Virus record (IMG/VR): IMGVR_UViG_3300025122_000062 | Coordinates: 1-37,437 of that record | Length of the DNA stretch: 37,437 nucleotides | Reading direction: 5' to 3' (one strand) | Origin: a virus | Part shown: positions 29,959 to 37,437 of the stretch, one piece after another | How positions within the stretch are numbered: the first letter of the stretch is position 1 | How the letters are laid out: each line of letters begins with the position of its first letter | Program-made: the position numbers and the translations under genes | The notes under the pieces: generated by a model | Seen by the model: only the letters and a program-made list of their open reading frames with translations | Database searches by the model: none | What the model was told of the DNA's origin: nothing

Positions 29959-30144
29959 TTATTTTAAGTGTTTCCAAATAAATTCTTTGGCAATATAATC
30001 CACGTTCCACGTACTTATTTTGTAGTTGCGTGCGATTAATCGTTTAGAGAATCCTTGTTTTATTAGTTTCTTAATCTCTATAACTTGATTATCTGTTAAT
30101 TTGGCATTCGGGTGGTTTTCACCACGTAACCTATTATCACTCAT
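29959..30144 (-). pseudogene. Stand-alone helix-turn-helix tail of a homing endonuclease (61 aa)
   Basis: MSDNRLRGENHPNAKLTDNQ, then VIEIKKLIKQGFSKRLIARN and IAKEFIWKHLK. The GENHPNAKLT...IK.L...G.S...IA..Y.IS pattern is the C-terminal DNA-binding helix-turn-helix of many HNH endonucleases. No nuclease motif is present. It keeps an ATG and may be expressed as a small DNA-binding protein or be debris. Confidence 0.6.
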
Positions 30145-30155
30145 GATAATATTTT

Positions 30156-30452
30156 TTATGTAATCTCACAAAATTTAAATGTCCATTCTTTATATGGGCC
30201 TCTAACGTAATGTGTATCATTTTTACAATGTTCTCTCACCCGTTGTGGTGCAACTCCAAGTTTGTTAGAAACTTCAACGGCTGATTCATAAACTGTACTT
30301 GTTCCTTCTAAATCAATAACCTCAATACTTCCCAACCATCTACCATTGTTTGATCCTTTTTTACAGTCACTCCATTTTTTTAAATTCTCTGGTGTGTTTA
30401 TTGTTTTCTTTAATGATGATGATATCCTATCTCGTACAGTTTGGTCACTCAT
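30156..30452 (-). pseudogene. NUMOD3/NUMOD1 DNA-binding part of a homing endonuclease (98 aa)
   Basis: Begins MSDQTVRDRISSSLKKTIN. It then has a NUMOD3-like KKGSNNGRWLG and a NUMOD1-like IDLEGTSTVYESAVEVSNKL, VAPQRVREHC and GPYKEWTFKF. The catalytic GIY-YIG or HNH domain that normally precedes these is missing. It lies between the C-terminal half of NrdJ and the helix-turn-helix tail, so both may come from one or two decayed insertions behind nrdJ. Confidence 0.65.
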
Positions 30453-30499
30453 AATTAATTTTGAAGCTTTACTCCTGTTTTGTTTATATTAATTCTAAA

Positions 30500-31177
30500 C
30501 TATTCCAACGCACATGAAGCCCCACTACATGCAAGTTCGGCTGATAACTCAGTTGTATCTTCTGCTTCCACTACTTTGGTTAAGTCGATACTTTTAAGTT
30601 GTGAGTATAATTCTTCGTATTCTTTTTTAGTAATGTCTTCAAACGGCATTTGTTTATACGTACCACCATCGAAAGGAATTACGGATATACCGTTATAATG
30701 TCGTTTTTCTCGCCACATCCAATCACGTACCAAATCCCATTCATTATCTTTTACCGAAACTGTACATGATACATTATGGTGATTTTGTCCTTTTCGGTAT
30801 CCATTATGTATCCAATTTTCGGATATAAACTTAACACGTTCCAATAAATCTATCGGTGATTCGTGTCTTGTTATCGCTCCCTTTGGTGCTTGTTGTGGTA
30901 CTGATATTACCGATTGTTGTTCTGGTCTGAAAAACTCATCCTCAATTAATTTTGGATGTCTTTTCTTTAGATATGGATAAATTGATTCATCTTTACCAAT
31001 TCTCATTCGTCTTATATAGTAGTTATTGTGCCACGCATGTATTCCACTACTTGTACCCAACACTAAACTTGTTGTATTATGTGAAAGAGTCCCATTTGAC
31101 ATTTGATACATCGGTTTATTTTCTACCTCAATGTCTACTGTGAACGATTGTGTTATTTCTTTTTTCTTGAATTTCAT
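30500..31177 (-). CDS. nrdJ: Class II ribonucleotide reductase C-terminal half, with split C-intein at its start
   Basis: Residues 1-34 (MKFKKKEITQSFTVDIEVEN, then KPMYQMSNGTLSHN) are a C-intein ending in HN. Thr35 is the first extein residue. The extein starts TTSLVLGTSSGIHAWHNNYY, the finger-loop region of monomeric class II reductases, and ends TTELSAELACSGASCALE. The final CxxxxC pair is the redox shuttle. The ATG overlaps the stop of the N-terminal half (ATGA, 31174-31177), so no endonuclease gene remains in the break. Trans-splicing with 31174-32847 would restore the enzyme, which reduces ribonucleotides using adenosylcobalamin. Confidence 0.88.
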   Translation of the reverse strand: MKFKKKEITQSFTVDIEVENKPMYQMSNGTLSHNTTSLVLGTSSGIHAWHNNYYIRRMRIGKDESIYPYLKKRHPKLIEDEFFRPEQQSVISVPQQAPKGAITRHESPIDLLERVKFISENWIHNGYRKGQNHHNVSCTVSVKDNEWDLVRDWMWREKRHYNGISVIPFDGGTYKQMPFEDITKKEYEELYSQLKSIDLTKVVEAEDTTELSAELACSGASCALE

Positions 31178-32847
31178 TGTATCTGTTCCTTTAACTTATT
31201 TTTTAGTTCATCTTTATTAGAATGCCAATCATCATCCTCTGTTATATCAATTGCTTGTTTCCAAGTGCCGTCTGACATCATAAATTTATGATGTGGTGTA
31301 CATTCAATTATACTACCATCTTCCATTGTAAATTTAACTGTTTCTTCTGTACCATTGATGAATAATTTTGTAATGGAGTTTTCGTTTCCGTTATCATCAT
31401 ACACTTTAATATCAGTATTCACATCATACCATTCTCGGTACTCATTGAGTTTATCATTAAGTTCTATACCATTTTTCTTAAAAATATCATATAAACTCAT
31501 ATCACCATCAGTTGTTCGTATTTTAGTAGACGGTATTTGACACCCTGCAGGTTTTACTGATGTTGTTCTTGCCGCTGGGTTTATACCAATTATCTCAGCA
31601 ACACGTTTGTTTTCATCATTTACAACGTGAGTTGCTGAACTATAATCTAATAATAAATTACCCTTTGATGCAATACCTGTCATACTAACACCTAGTAGGG
31701 CATCCTTTTCAGTAGTTCTAGCCCATACATCACGTAGATAATGAAAATCAGTATAACCACCTTGTAATGTACCTATGAAAGCGGCTGCCTTTGCACGTTG
31801 ATTAAAATCTTCTTGACCATTCACACTACTCATGTTAATCTCGGTAAGATTACAAAATTGATTAGATCTTAATGAAATTTCAGCACAAGGATTTGTACCC
31901 CAATCCATATCATTTGTAAAGTATATTCCAGGTTCACCTGCTTTACTAGCTTTCATCCGCTCCCACAAATGATGGAATTTAGATTTAGTGATTTTATGTC
32001 TAAGTATTACAGCACTGTTATTAGCTCTACCACGTTGTGGATTTCTAATGTACCAGTCACCAATCTTACATGATAACATAGCAGAATCATTTAGGTTAAA
32101 CAACGCTATCATTGCCGCCCTACGAATACCACCTGCTAAAACTGCATCAGCGATATGACACATAATGTCATGTGCTTCAAGTGATGATAAACTTGAGTTA
32201 TCTTCCTTTTCACGTAACATACCCTCTAATTTAGTAAGAGCCAGTCTAAGTGGTTCAGGACCAGGTGCTCTACCACCTGCCGTGATTAATAATGCACCCT
32301 TTTCTCGGATGTCACTATAATCAAATTGAATATGTGAATTGATTTTACCTGTATATGATTTGAATAGTACCTTAACAGCATCAGCCCAACCTATAATACT
32401 ATCTTGTATCACATATTTTCGTTTTCTATCATAATTAGGTTTATGAATTTCAGGCAGGTTTTCAATATGGTGTGTTTGTACACTATAACCCACTCCTGTG
32501 CCACCTAGTAGAAGAAACATAGTTTCCGAAAAACTGTATATTGAATCTATTGGTAGGAATGCACAATTATAAATTCTTGAATTGTTTATCTCAATAGGTC
32601 GTCCACCAAACTGCATTGACCTCATTGAGGGTAATACTCTTTTAGTTAATACAAATTTATTATATACATCTTCGATTTCACCCGCTATCATTGGGTATTT
32701 TCTCACATGCATGTCTTTATTTCGGGTCACAATTTCTAACCAATTCTCCCTACGATTTTCCTTCTCTAAATGTCTAGCGTATTTGGTGTGTACCACAATA
32801 TCACTAAGTATTCTTTTATCCAAATCTAATTGATTCGTTGTGTTCAT
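31174..32847 (-). CDS. nrdJ: Class II ribonucleotide reductase N-terminal half, with split N-intein at its end
   Basis: Residues 1-435 are reductase: Cys95 in YNCAF, GGTGVGYSVQ, IQDSIIGWADA, GGRAPGPEPL, and Cys321 (NPCAEI) with Cys332 (FCNLTEI). The 11-residue spacing of the last two matches the thiyl-radical and partner cysteines of monomeric class II enzymes. The extein ends SVKPAG. From Cys436 (CQIPSTKIRTTDG) a 122-residue N-intein follows, with block N3 CTPHHKFMMSDGTW and an acidic-basic tail. Adenosylcobalamin dependence lets it work without oxygen or a second subunit. The partner is 30500-31177. The intein differs from the IMPDH one, so the two are separate insertions. Confidence 0.9.
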   Translation of the reverse strand: MNTTNQLDLDKRILSDIVVHTKYARHLEKENRRENWLEIVTRNKDMHVRKYPMIAGEIEDVYNKFVLTKRVLPSMRSMQFGGRPIEINNSRIYNCAFLPIDSIYSFSETMFLLLGGTGVGYSVQTHHIENLPEIHKPNYDRKRKYVIQDSIIGWADAVKVLFKSYTGKINSHIQFDYSDIREKGALLITAGGRAPGPEPLRLALTKLEGMLREKEDNSSLSSLEAHDIMCHIADAVLAGGIRRAAMIALFNLNDSAMLSCKIGDWYIRNPQRGRANNSAVILRHKITKSKFHHLWERMKASKAGEPGIYFTNDMDWGTNPCAEISLRSNQFCNLTEINMSSVNGQEDFNQRAKAAAFIGTLQGGYTDFHYLRDVWARTTEKDALLGVSMTGIASKGNLLLDYSSATHVVNDENKRVAEIIGINPAARTTSVKPAGCQIPSTKIRTTDGDMSLYDIFKKNGIELNDKLNEYREWYDVNTDIKVYDDNGNENSITKLFINGTEETVKFTMEDGSIIECTPHHKFMMSDGTWKQAIDITEDDDWHSNKDELKNKLKEQIQ

Positions 32848-32877
32848 ATTATATTAGTTGTTTTTTATTTGATTAAT

Positions 32878-33585
32878 TTACTTTTTCGTATACTCCCAAC
32901 GATATCCACCGGCAGTTTTGTATCCATATTTTTTTTGGCAACACCCCAATATAGAGTCGCACCTAATCCCTAAGTTTATATAAGCTTCATTTGCCGAATC
33001 CCATTTTTTTATAAAATGTCCATTCAATGAATATTGGTGAACTGTATGTCCAAGTGAACGTCTTATCTTATAAATACTTTCATCTGTATGATGTTTATTA
33101 TACATTCCATTCTTCTCTCCAGTTACCGATTTTGCAATCTTTTGTTTATGTATATCTGATAACTTATTACCCTTACAGTTAGTATTACCTTTCATCATTT
33201 GACTCATATGTTTTTTATATGAATCACTTCTACGTTTTCCTGTATTTGCTACACTAATTTTTTTTCGTGTACTATCACATATCGACTCTCCAGGTCGGCG
33301 GCCTTCACCACCGACTTTAAGATTCATACATTCTTTTTTAGCAATTTCATTGAGATTTACAATTTCCTCCTCACGTGATTTTAATTCTTCTCTGGTTTTA
33401 CAGAATTCTAAGATTTCACGACTGTGGTTTTCTTTACCGTATTTATTTAATGAATATCGTAATCTTCTACCACTACCTAGATATCCATCATCTAAATCAT
33501 CTGCACTGTGCATTCCTATATAATATTTTCCACTTATTGTATTTGTGGTCTTGTATATGAAATGAAATTGTTTTTCTTTTCTCAT
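32878..33585 (-). CDS. GIY-YIG homing endonuclease with NUMOD3 and NUMOD1 motifs
   Basis: The GIY-YIG core is HFIYKTTNTISGKYYIGMHS, with the Arg-rich RRLRYSLNKYGKENH and Glu in REEEIVNLNEI. NUMOD3 motifs follow (CDSTRKKISVANTGKRRSDS, then GEKNGMYNKHHTDESIYKIR). A NUMOD1 helix-turn-helix ends GYKTAGGYRWEYTKK. I chose the ATG at 33583-33585. The frame is open eight codons further, but those codons overlap the TATATTTATA box. The gene lies directly upstream of nrdJ and may target the NrdJ coding region. Confidence 0.88.
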   Translation of the reverse strand: MRKEKQFHFIYKTTNTISGKYYIGMHSADDLDDGYLGSGRRLRYSLNKYGKENHSREILEFCKTREELKSREEEIVNLNEIAKKECMNLKVGGEGRRPGESICDSTRKKISVANTGKRRSDSYKKHMSQMMKGNTNCKGNKLSDIHKQKIAKSVTGEKNGMYNKHHTDESIYKIRRSLGHTVHQYSLNGHFIKKWDSANEAYINLGIRCDSILGCCQKKYGYKTAGGYRWEYTKK

Positions 33586-33588
33586 ACT

Positions 33589-33598
33589 TATAAATATA
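33589..33598 (-). promoter_or_regulatory. TATATTTATA box before the GIY-YIG gene
   Basis: Exact ten-base box three bases before the chosen ATG, which supports that start. Same position class as in the MGRK cassettes. Confidence 0.52.
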
Positions 33599-33626
33599 AG
33601 AAAGTACAAAAAACAACCACATGTTT

Positions 33627-33800
33627 TTAACGAGATTCTGCTACCGATGCTTTACGGTAGTCCGTTATTAGTTTTTTCAATTCCCCAATAGCCTTACGTG
33701 CTTTTGTATTTGAGGCTTTGGTTGTTTTACTATGTTCTACTTCAAATTGATCAAATAATGTCTTAATTTGTTCAAATAATTCTTCTGATGTTTGTGTCAT
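33627..33800 (-). CDS. Histone H1-like (Hc1-type) DNA-binding protein, 57 aa
   Basis: MTQTSEELFEQIKTLFDQFE, then VEHSKTTKASNTKARKAIGE and LKKLITDYRKASVAESR. The pattern 'K..NK.A..RARKA..ELKKL...YRK.S' resembles the small Hc1-like proteins common in Bacteroidota. It is basic in its second half and lacks membrane segments. It could bind phage or host DNA. It lies in the interval between methyltransferase paralog 3 and the GIY-YIG gene; the 80 bases upstream are AT-rich leader with no promoter matching the TTAGGA class. Confidence 0.65.
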   Translation of the reverse strand: MTQTSEELFEQIKTLFDQFEVEHSKTTKASNTKARKAIGELKKLITDYRKASVAESR

Positions 33801-33880
33801 AATTTCGTCTTGATTTTCTATTAATTTCTTATTGGTGAATATAACTATTGTTTATTTAAAAATGTATGTACTTTTAACTG

Positions 33881-34948
33881 TTAATTTTTGATGAAAATGA
33901 ATATTGGTTCGGTTTTTATTCCCTTACCTGCAACACTAGATAGTGTTAGATAAATAGTATCTTTTAGTCTAAATCCAGTATTTTCTGATATTTTTTTTGT
34001 CTGTTCTTCTATGTTCTTATGTTTCGTAGTATTTGCTATGTTTAATATCATATGACCACCTTTACGTAATCCATGATAACAATTATTAATTGTATCTGTT
34101 AAAAACCCATTCAGCCACAAATCCTCTGATGGATATTTCAAATATGATTGAGTTGGTTCATCTGAATACTTCTCAGTATCAAAATATGGTGGTGATGTGA
34201 ATATCAAATCAACACTTTCATGTTTTGGTTTAAATATCTCAGAACCTAAGTTGTGAAATTCAACGTGTTTATCGTGTAAATTCAAATCTTTGTTGAGTTT
34301 AACAAGACCAGCATATGTTTTAGTAGATGGATCAGTACCGATATAAGTCTTACAATTACTTGATAAAAATCCTAGTAATCGTCCACCCCAACCCATACTT
34401 GGGTCATATATCACACCATTATTACCATATGTATTATATAGATATTTAGCAACCGTTGGTCTAAAATTACTCACCGTTTGGTTTCCACCATATATCTTAA
34501 AATTCTGTCGTAATCTGTTTAGTGTGAACTTTCCATTACCATGTTTCAGTTGCCATACCCACGTTTTTCTAATAATTTCTTTTAATTTTTCATCACTATT
34601 CCAGTACTCTATTGGTGTCATTTTACTTGATCCACACCGAACATCCACCCAATGCGGAAAGTACGACCAGGCCGTTGATAAACCATGCATAGTCTGTTCT
34701 AGTCTGTTATCAATTAGTAGTGTATTCTCATCAAAGTTGATTAACGATTTTATATCCTTAACTCGTTGATAATGAGGGACATCATAGTGTGGAAATCCAT
34801 GTTTACGGAAGTACTTAAATATTACGTGTAAAGCATGTTTTGTTTCCTTAACTCTTAATATATCATTAGTTATCTTACGATATTCCACGTCAAGTTCATC
34901 ACATTCAATGAATTTATTTAAGATGTTATATTCAATCATTGTTACCAA
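33881..34948 (-). CDS. DNA methyltransferase with TSPPY motif, paralog 3 (355 aa)
   Basis: FRPTVAKYLYNTYGNNGVIY, then DPSMGWGGRLLGFLSS (motif I), TYIGTDPSTKTY and LIFTSPPYFDTEKYSDEPTQ (motif IV) define the same family as the genes at 7942 and 19664. This is the smallest paralog, and its N-terminal 150 residues are again distinct. It overlaps the D12-class methyltransferase by seven bases, so the two are translationally coupled. Target base and sequence cannot be read; N4-cytosine or N6-adenine methylation of phage DNA is likely. Confidence 0.78.
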   Translation of the reverse strand: MVTMIEYNILNKFIECDELDVEYRKITNDILRVKETKHALHVIFKYFRKHGFPHYDVPHYQRVKDIKSLINFDENTLLIDNRLEQTMHGLSTAWSYFPHWVDVRCGSSKMTPIEYWNSDEKLKEIIRKTWVWQLKHGNGKFTLNRLRQNFKIYGGNQTVSNFRPTVAKYLYNTYGNNGVIYDPSMGWGGRLLGFLSSNCKTYIGTDPSTKTYAGLVKLNKDLNLHDKHVEFHNLGSEIFKPKHESVDLIFTSPPYFDTEKYSDEPTQSYLKYPSEDLWLNGFLTDTINNCYHGLRKGGHMILNIANTTKHKNIEEQTKKISENTGFRLKDTIYLTLSSVAGKGIKTEPIFIFIKN

Positions 34949-35682
34949 AATTTATTTTCAGGTTTCGCTTGTTTATTGTATATAAATAAACGTTCAATTG
35001 GCCTATGTGTAATACGTGTGCTCATTGAATTAGTTACATTTCTCTCCCATATACAAACAAAATCAACAGGTGCTTGATATTCACTTATGAAAACCTTATG
35101 GCCTTTATCACTCATAACTCTACACCATTCCCAAAACTTATCATAATCAAATTCCTTAGATGTTGTATAGTTTGTTGTGTCCTTGTATGGTATATCACAA
35201 TAAATAATACTATTATCTGGTATATTCAAGTTTTCATAACTTGAATGTACAAATTTTGTATCGAATAATTTAGGTATTTGTTTTTTAGTATTCCGTATTT
35301 GCTCGCTGATGTAATCACGTTTAGAGGTTTTACCACCATAACCACCATCAAAAAACTTACCATTAAATGAACCCATCCATCCTACCCAACCTTTCATAAA
35401 ATCATCATACTCAATACTAGTTCCATTATCATATTCCAATTTTACCTTTGAATACAATTCCCTTGATATCACATGAGGGCGTTCGTGGTTGTTCTGTAAT
35501 CCAGACCACATTGCAATCACATACTTATTTAGATCAGCACCAATACGATTACCTTTAACTTTATCAATCATATTACAACCACCTACAAATGGTTCAACAT
35601 ACCACTGATTAATAGTTCTTTCACGTAATACGATTGGTAATATATATTTCGCAATCTTACGTTTGCTGCCCATGTATTTCAT
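34942..35682 (-). CDS. D12-class (Dam-like) N6-adenine DNA methyltransferase
   Basis: MKYMGSKRKIAKYILPIVL and YVEPFVGGCNMIDKV (motif I, FxGxG-like) with GADLNKYVIAMW are D12-class signatures. Motif IV is YCDIPYKDTTNY; DIPY in place of DPPY is a variant I associate with some D12 members. The length of 246 is close to Dam. It probably methylates adenine in phage DNA. It follows the helicase C-terminal half by two bases and overlaps paralog 3, so all three share a transcript. Confidence 0.87.
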   Translation of the reverse strand: MKYMGSKRKIAKYILPIVLRERTINQWYVEPFVGGCNMIDKVKGNRIGADLNKYVIAMWSGLQNNHERPHVISRELYSKVKLEYDNGTSIEYDDFMKGWVGWMGSFNGKFFDGGYGGKTSKRDYISEQIRNTKKQIPKLFDTKFVHSSYENLNIPDNSIIYCDIPYKDTTNYTTSKEFDYDKFWEWCRVMSDKGHKVFISEYQAPVDFVCIWERNVTNSMSTRITHRPIERLFIYNKQAKPENKFW

Positions 35683-35684
35683 AA

Positions 35685-36143
35685 TTATCTCATTGTGTCT
35701 AAATATTTTTTGTGCAGTAACTCTTTCTGTACGAGTTTCCCACTTGATGCCTCTTTTGATGATAGAATACCGGCCGGTGTGTTACCATCATATATCTCAA
35801 TAAACCCAGTATTTGTATCCATTTTACATGGAAACGTAATACCATCGGGGCCAAATCTGTTTTTCATAATGTGAGCTCTCGCGGTATTGTTAACCTTATC
35901 AGCTGTTTTTCTACTCCAACTCATAATAAAGTCGGCATTCATTACTTTTGCATATGAATCTGCTATTTTATCAGCCTCGATTACCTCTGAATCAATTGCC
36001 GAATTATGAGTATATACATCATTTGCGTAAAACATATGGGTATCTTCTACTGTTATATCTACTGTTTCTCGTTCACCGATTAACTCTATGGATACAATTT
36101 CATCCATTATAAAGTCTTTTGGGGTTAAGTTATGTTGTTTCAT
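35685..36143 (-). CDS. Replicative helicase (gp41/DnaB-like) C-terminal part, with split C-intein at its start
   Basis: Residues 1-47 are a C-intein: MDEIVSIELIGERETVDITV, then EDTHMFYANDVYTHN (ending in HN). Ser48 follows. Residues 48-152 continue a DnaB-type helicase: SAIDSEVIEADKIADSYAKV, MNADFIMSWSRKTADKVNNT, then IMKNRFGPDGITFPCKM. The pattern matches the region after Walker B in gp41/DnaB and the known gp41-1 fracture site (SSSD-type extein start). The N-terminal half must lie right of the window. A second possible start, Met13, would give a C-intein length closer to gp41-1. The ORF overlaps the endonuclease gene upstream by 14 bases. Confidence 0.82.
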   Translation of the reverse strand: MKQHNLTPKDFIMDEIVSIELIGERETVDITVEDTHMFYANDVYTHNSAIDSEVIEADKIADSYAKVMNADFIMSWSRKTADKVNNTARAHIMKNRFGPDGITFPCKMDTNTGFIEIYDGNTPAGILSSKEASSGKLVQKELLHKKYLDTMR

Positions 36144-37386
36144 TTATAAAATTTATGCATATGTTTATAATTTGTTCTTTGTCTTTTTTGTAATCTGATT
36201 CCCAGATTATTAATACTTCGTAACCATGTGATTCCAACCAATCTATTCGTTTTTTATCATTGTCCCACAACTCTTCTGCTATTACATGATTATTTGGATG
36301 TGTTAATATTTCATTCTTTTTGTATTGTTTAGGATTTGCGTGCCAAAAATCACCGTTAAATTCTATTATTTTATTACCACATTTGAAGTCTACTTGAATA
36401 TATGAATCAATATTAGTTACAAACTTACATTCTTCGTTTAACTCTGCAAATTTAATTTTTTGTTGGAGTTCATCGGATAATGCAACTGATACGTTCCAGA
36501 ATAATTCTTGTGATATTTTACTATATACCTCTGGTTTGGAATTTAACCACGGACCCATCCGTTTAATATATTCATTACGTGCTAGTTTGCTACCATACCG
36601 TTCAACAAAATATGGATATGTGTTTATGTACGATTGACGTTTACAAAATAATTCATATCGTTCTTTACCAATTTCATCACCATATCTATTAACAAATGAA
36701 TCCAATGAAGTATTATTTTTTAATTTATGACACATTTTAGTTCCGATAACTTCACCGAATTCATCAATGTATCGTTGTAATGATACCATATAGCTCTGGC
36801 GTTTATTCCTAATATTCCATCGTTTATACCCATCTTCTATACCATGTCGTTCCTGATATTCTTCTAAGGTTCTGCCATTTTTCCATCTTTTATTCTTGAA
36901 GTTTTCCCTTTGTGTGTTTAGTTTTTTTGTTAATGTTTCCTGCCATTTTTGTTTACCTAGTAACTCGCCGTATTTTTCTACAAAACGTTGCTCTGAAAAG
37001 CTAACCTTTGATGTACATAACTCTTGCCATTTTTGTTTCCCGTATTTCTTAACATATGTATTTTTACTCACCGAGTTCTTAAATGTATTAATACGTTCTG
37101 TGTGTAATTGTGTGCCCACTACATCACCATACCTACCAATATAACTATTTAACGTTATACTATCCCGTTTAAATTGTTTACTATTATGTATCAGCGTTAC
37201 CCAGTCATCACCTACATTATATTTAATTAATGATGTAATCTGTAATGCCTTGTTTTGAATTTCACGTTTAGTAAATTGTATTACAATTTTATTTAGTTGC
37301 TCTACGATATTATCCGTTATCTTTTCAAATTCATTAAAAGGTTTTATTCTTAAAATATGTTCCGCGTTTTTATAATATAATTCCAT
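36130..37386 (-). CDS. Vsr/EDxHD-type homing endonuclease in the helicase break
   Basis: The C-terminal catalytic region has QVDFKCGNKIIEFNGDFWHA, then NPKQYKK and DNDKKRIDWLESHGYEVLII with WESD. These are the D, E and 'GDFWHANP' elements of Vsr-like free-standing endonucleases known from fractured phage genes. The first 280 residues carry about seven repeats of the form 'Y(V/I)..YGE..GK..W' (for example YVKKYGKQKWQEL, RFVEKYGELLGKQKW, SFVNRYGDEIGKERY), probably DNA-binding. It is the most complete gene of its kind here and sits next to the C-intein half of the helicase. The box TATATTTATA and AAAGAG precede the start. Confidence 0.82.
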   Translation of the reverse strand: MELYYKNAEHILRIKPFNEFEKITDNIVEQLNKIVIQFTKREIQNKALQITSLIKYNVGDDWVTLIHNSKQFKRDSITLNSYIGRYGDVVGTQLHTERINTFKNSVSKNTYVKKYGKQKWQELCTSKVSFSEQRFVEKYGELLGKQKWQETLTKKLNTQRENFKNKRWKNGRTLEEYQERHGIEDGYKRWNIRNKRQSYMVSLQRYIDEFGEVIGTKMCHKLKNNTSLDSFVNRYGDEIGKERYELFCKRQSYINTYPYFVERYGSKLARNEYIKRMGPWLNSKPEVYSKISQELFWNVSVALSDELQQKIKFAELNEECKFVTNIDSYIQVDFKCGNKIIEFNGDFWHANPKQYKKNEILTHPNNHVIAEELWDNDKKRIDWLESHGYEVLIIWESDYKKDKEQIINICINFINETT

Positions 37387-37437
37387 AGTATCTCTTTATT
37401 ATAAATATAATATTTTTATAAAAAACGGAACGAATAC
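37387..37437 (-). promoter_or_regulatory. Right edge: leader with TATATTTATA box
   Basis: The last 51 bases hold the exact box TATATTTATA (37400-37409), 13 bases before the endonuclease start, and otherwise AT-rich sequence. The N-terminal half of the helicase with its N-intein is not visible and is predicted to begin just beyond this edge. Confidence 0.45.

Noticed and set aside
32878-33609. Longer GIY-YIG ORF starting at 33609
   Set aside because: The extra eight codons (MYFLIFIS) coincide with the TATATTTATA box and do not resemble the family; the internal ATG at 33585 is preferred.
33650-33670. CTACCG...CGGTAG inverted repeat as a terminator
   Set aside because: It falls within the coding end of the Hc1-like gene, has only six-base arms and no T-tract in the transcript direction.
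1-37437. tRNA genes, rRNA genes and CRISPR arrays
   Set aside because: No cloverleaf with a recognisable T-arm, no rRNA-like sequence and no regularly spaced repeats were seen by eye; a tRNAscan or CRISPR search could still find a weak case.

Overview
The window looks like part of a large, strictly lytic, T4-type (myovirus-like) phage genome whose host is probably a member of the Bacteroidota. Every gene I can support is on the minus strand, so transcription runs from high to low coordinates. The T4-type replication core is present: clamp loader pair (gp44/gp62 types), sliding clamp (gp45 type), family B DNA polymerase (gp43 type), the C-terminal half of a gp41/DnaB-type helicase, and a GroES-like co-chaperonin. 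The host inference rests on promoter shape. Five genes are preceded by TTAGG(A/T)-N18-TAnnTTT, which fits the Bacteroidota -33/-7 (TAnnTTTG) promoter. Clear Shine-Dalgarno sequences are mostly missing, and one small gene resembles Bacteroidota histone H1-like (Hc1) proteins.

Layout, right to left (direction of transcription). 37.4-33.6 kb: an intact Vsr/EDxHD-type homing endonuclease gene, then the C-terminal half of the helicase starting with a C-intein, two DNA methyltransferases and an Hc1-like gene. 33.6-29.9 kb: a GIY-YIG endonuclease and a class II ribonucleotide reductase (NrdJ) broken in two by a split intein, followed by endonuclease debris. 29.9-25.2 kb: a small unknown gene, a 1246-residue helicase-methyltransferase fusion and a short methyltransferase-like gene. 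25.2-20.9 kb: HD hydrolase, asparagine synthetase and GNAT acetyltransferase, then a GIY-YIG protein with eight repeats. 20.9-18.5 kb: a methyltransferase, a mobile-gene remnant, a NADAR protein and a 47-residue ORF. 18.5-13.1 kb: DNA polymerase broken into three ORFs, with an HNH endonuclease in the first break and an EDxHD endonuclease in the second. 13.0-7.1 kb: clamp, glycosyltransferase, DruA-like protein, third TSPPY methyltransferase and an unknown gene. 7.1-5.3 kb: IMP dehydrogenase broken by a split intein, with endonuclease debris in the break. 5.3-0 kb: a chimeric gene, GroES-like, SNase-like nuclease, clamp loader large subunit, zinc protein, clamp loader small subunit, PD-(D/E)XK nuclease, a GIY-YIG cassette and two unknown genes.

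The main story is gene fracture by mobile endonucleases. Three essential-type genes (IMPDH, NrdJ, helicase) are each encoded as two ORFs, with N-intein and C-intein sequences at the break (for the helicase only the C half is in the window). The DNA polymerase is in three ORFs with no complete intein at its breaks. This matches the 'fractured gene' arrangement known from metagenomic phage sequence. At least seven copies of EDxHD-type nuclease ends, intact or decayed, lie directly upstream of core genes, usually with ATGA-type overlaps. A second recurrent unit, called here the MGRK cassette, has a TATATTTATA box a few bases before a small ORF beginning MGRxKKY, which overlaps an endonuclease or zinc-finger ORF. 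It occurs four times, and a fifth time fused to an unrelated gene. The exact TATATTTATA box was found only before mobile genes, whereas core genes use the TTAGGA-type promoter.

The other theme is DNA and nucleotide modification: three paralogous TSPPY methyltransferases, a D12-class adenine methyltransferase, the helicase-methylase fusion (degenerate Walker A and B), a glycosyltransferase, a DruA-like protein and a NADAR glycosidase. Together they suggest a heavily modified genome and possible counter-defence. No tRNA, rRNA or CRISPR array was recognised, and no plus-strand gene is supported.
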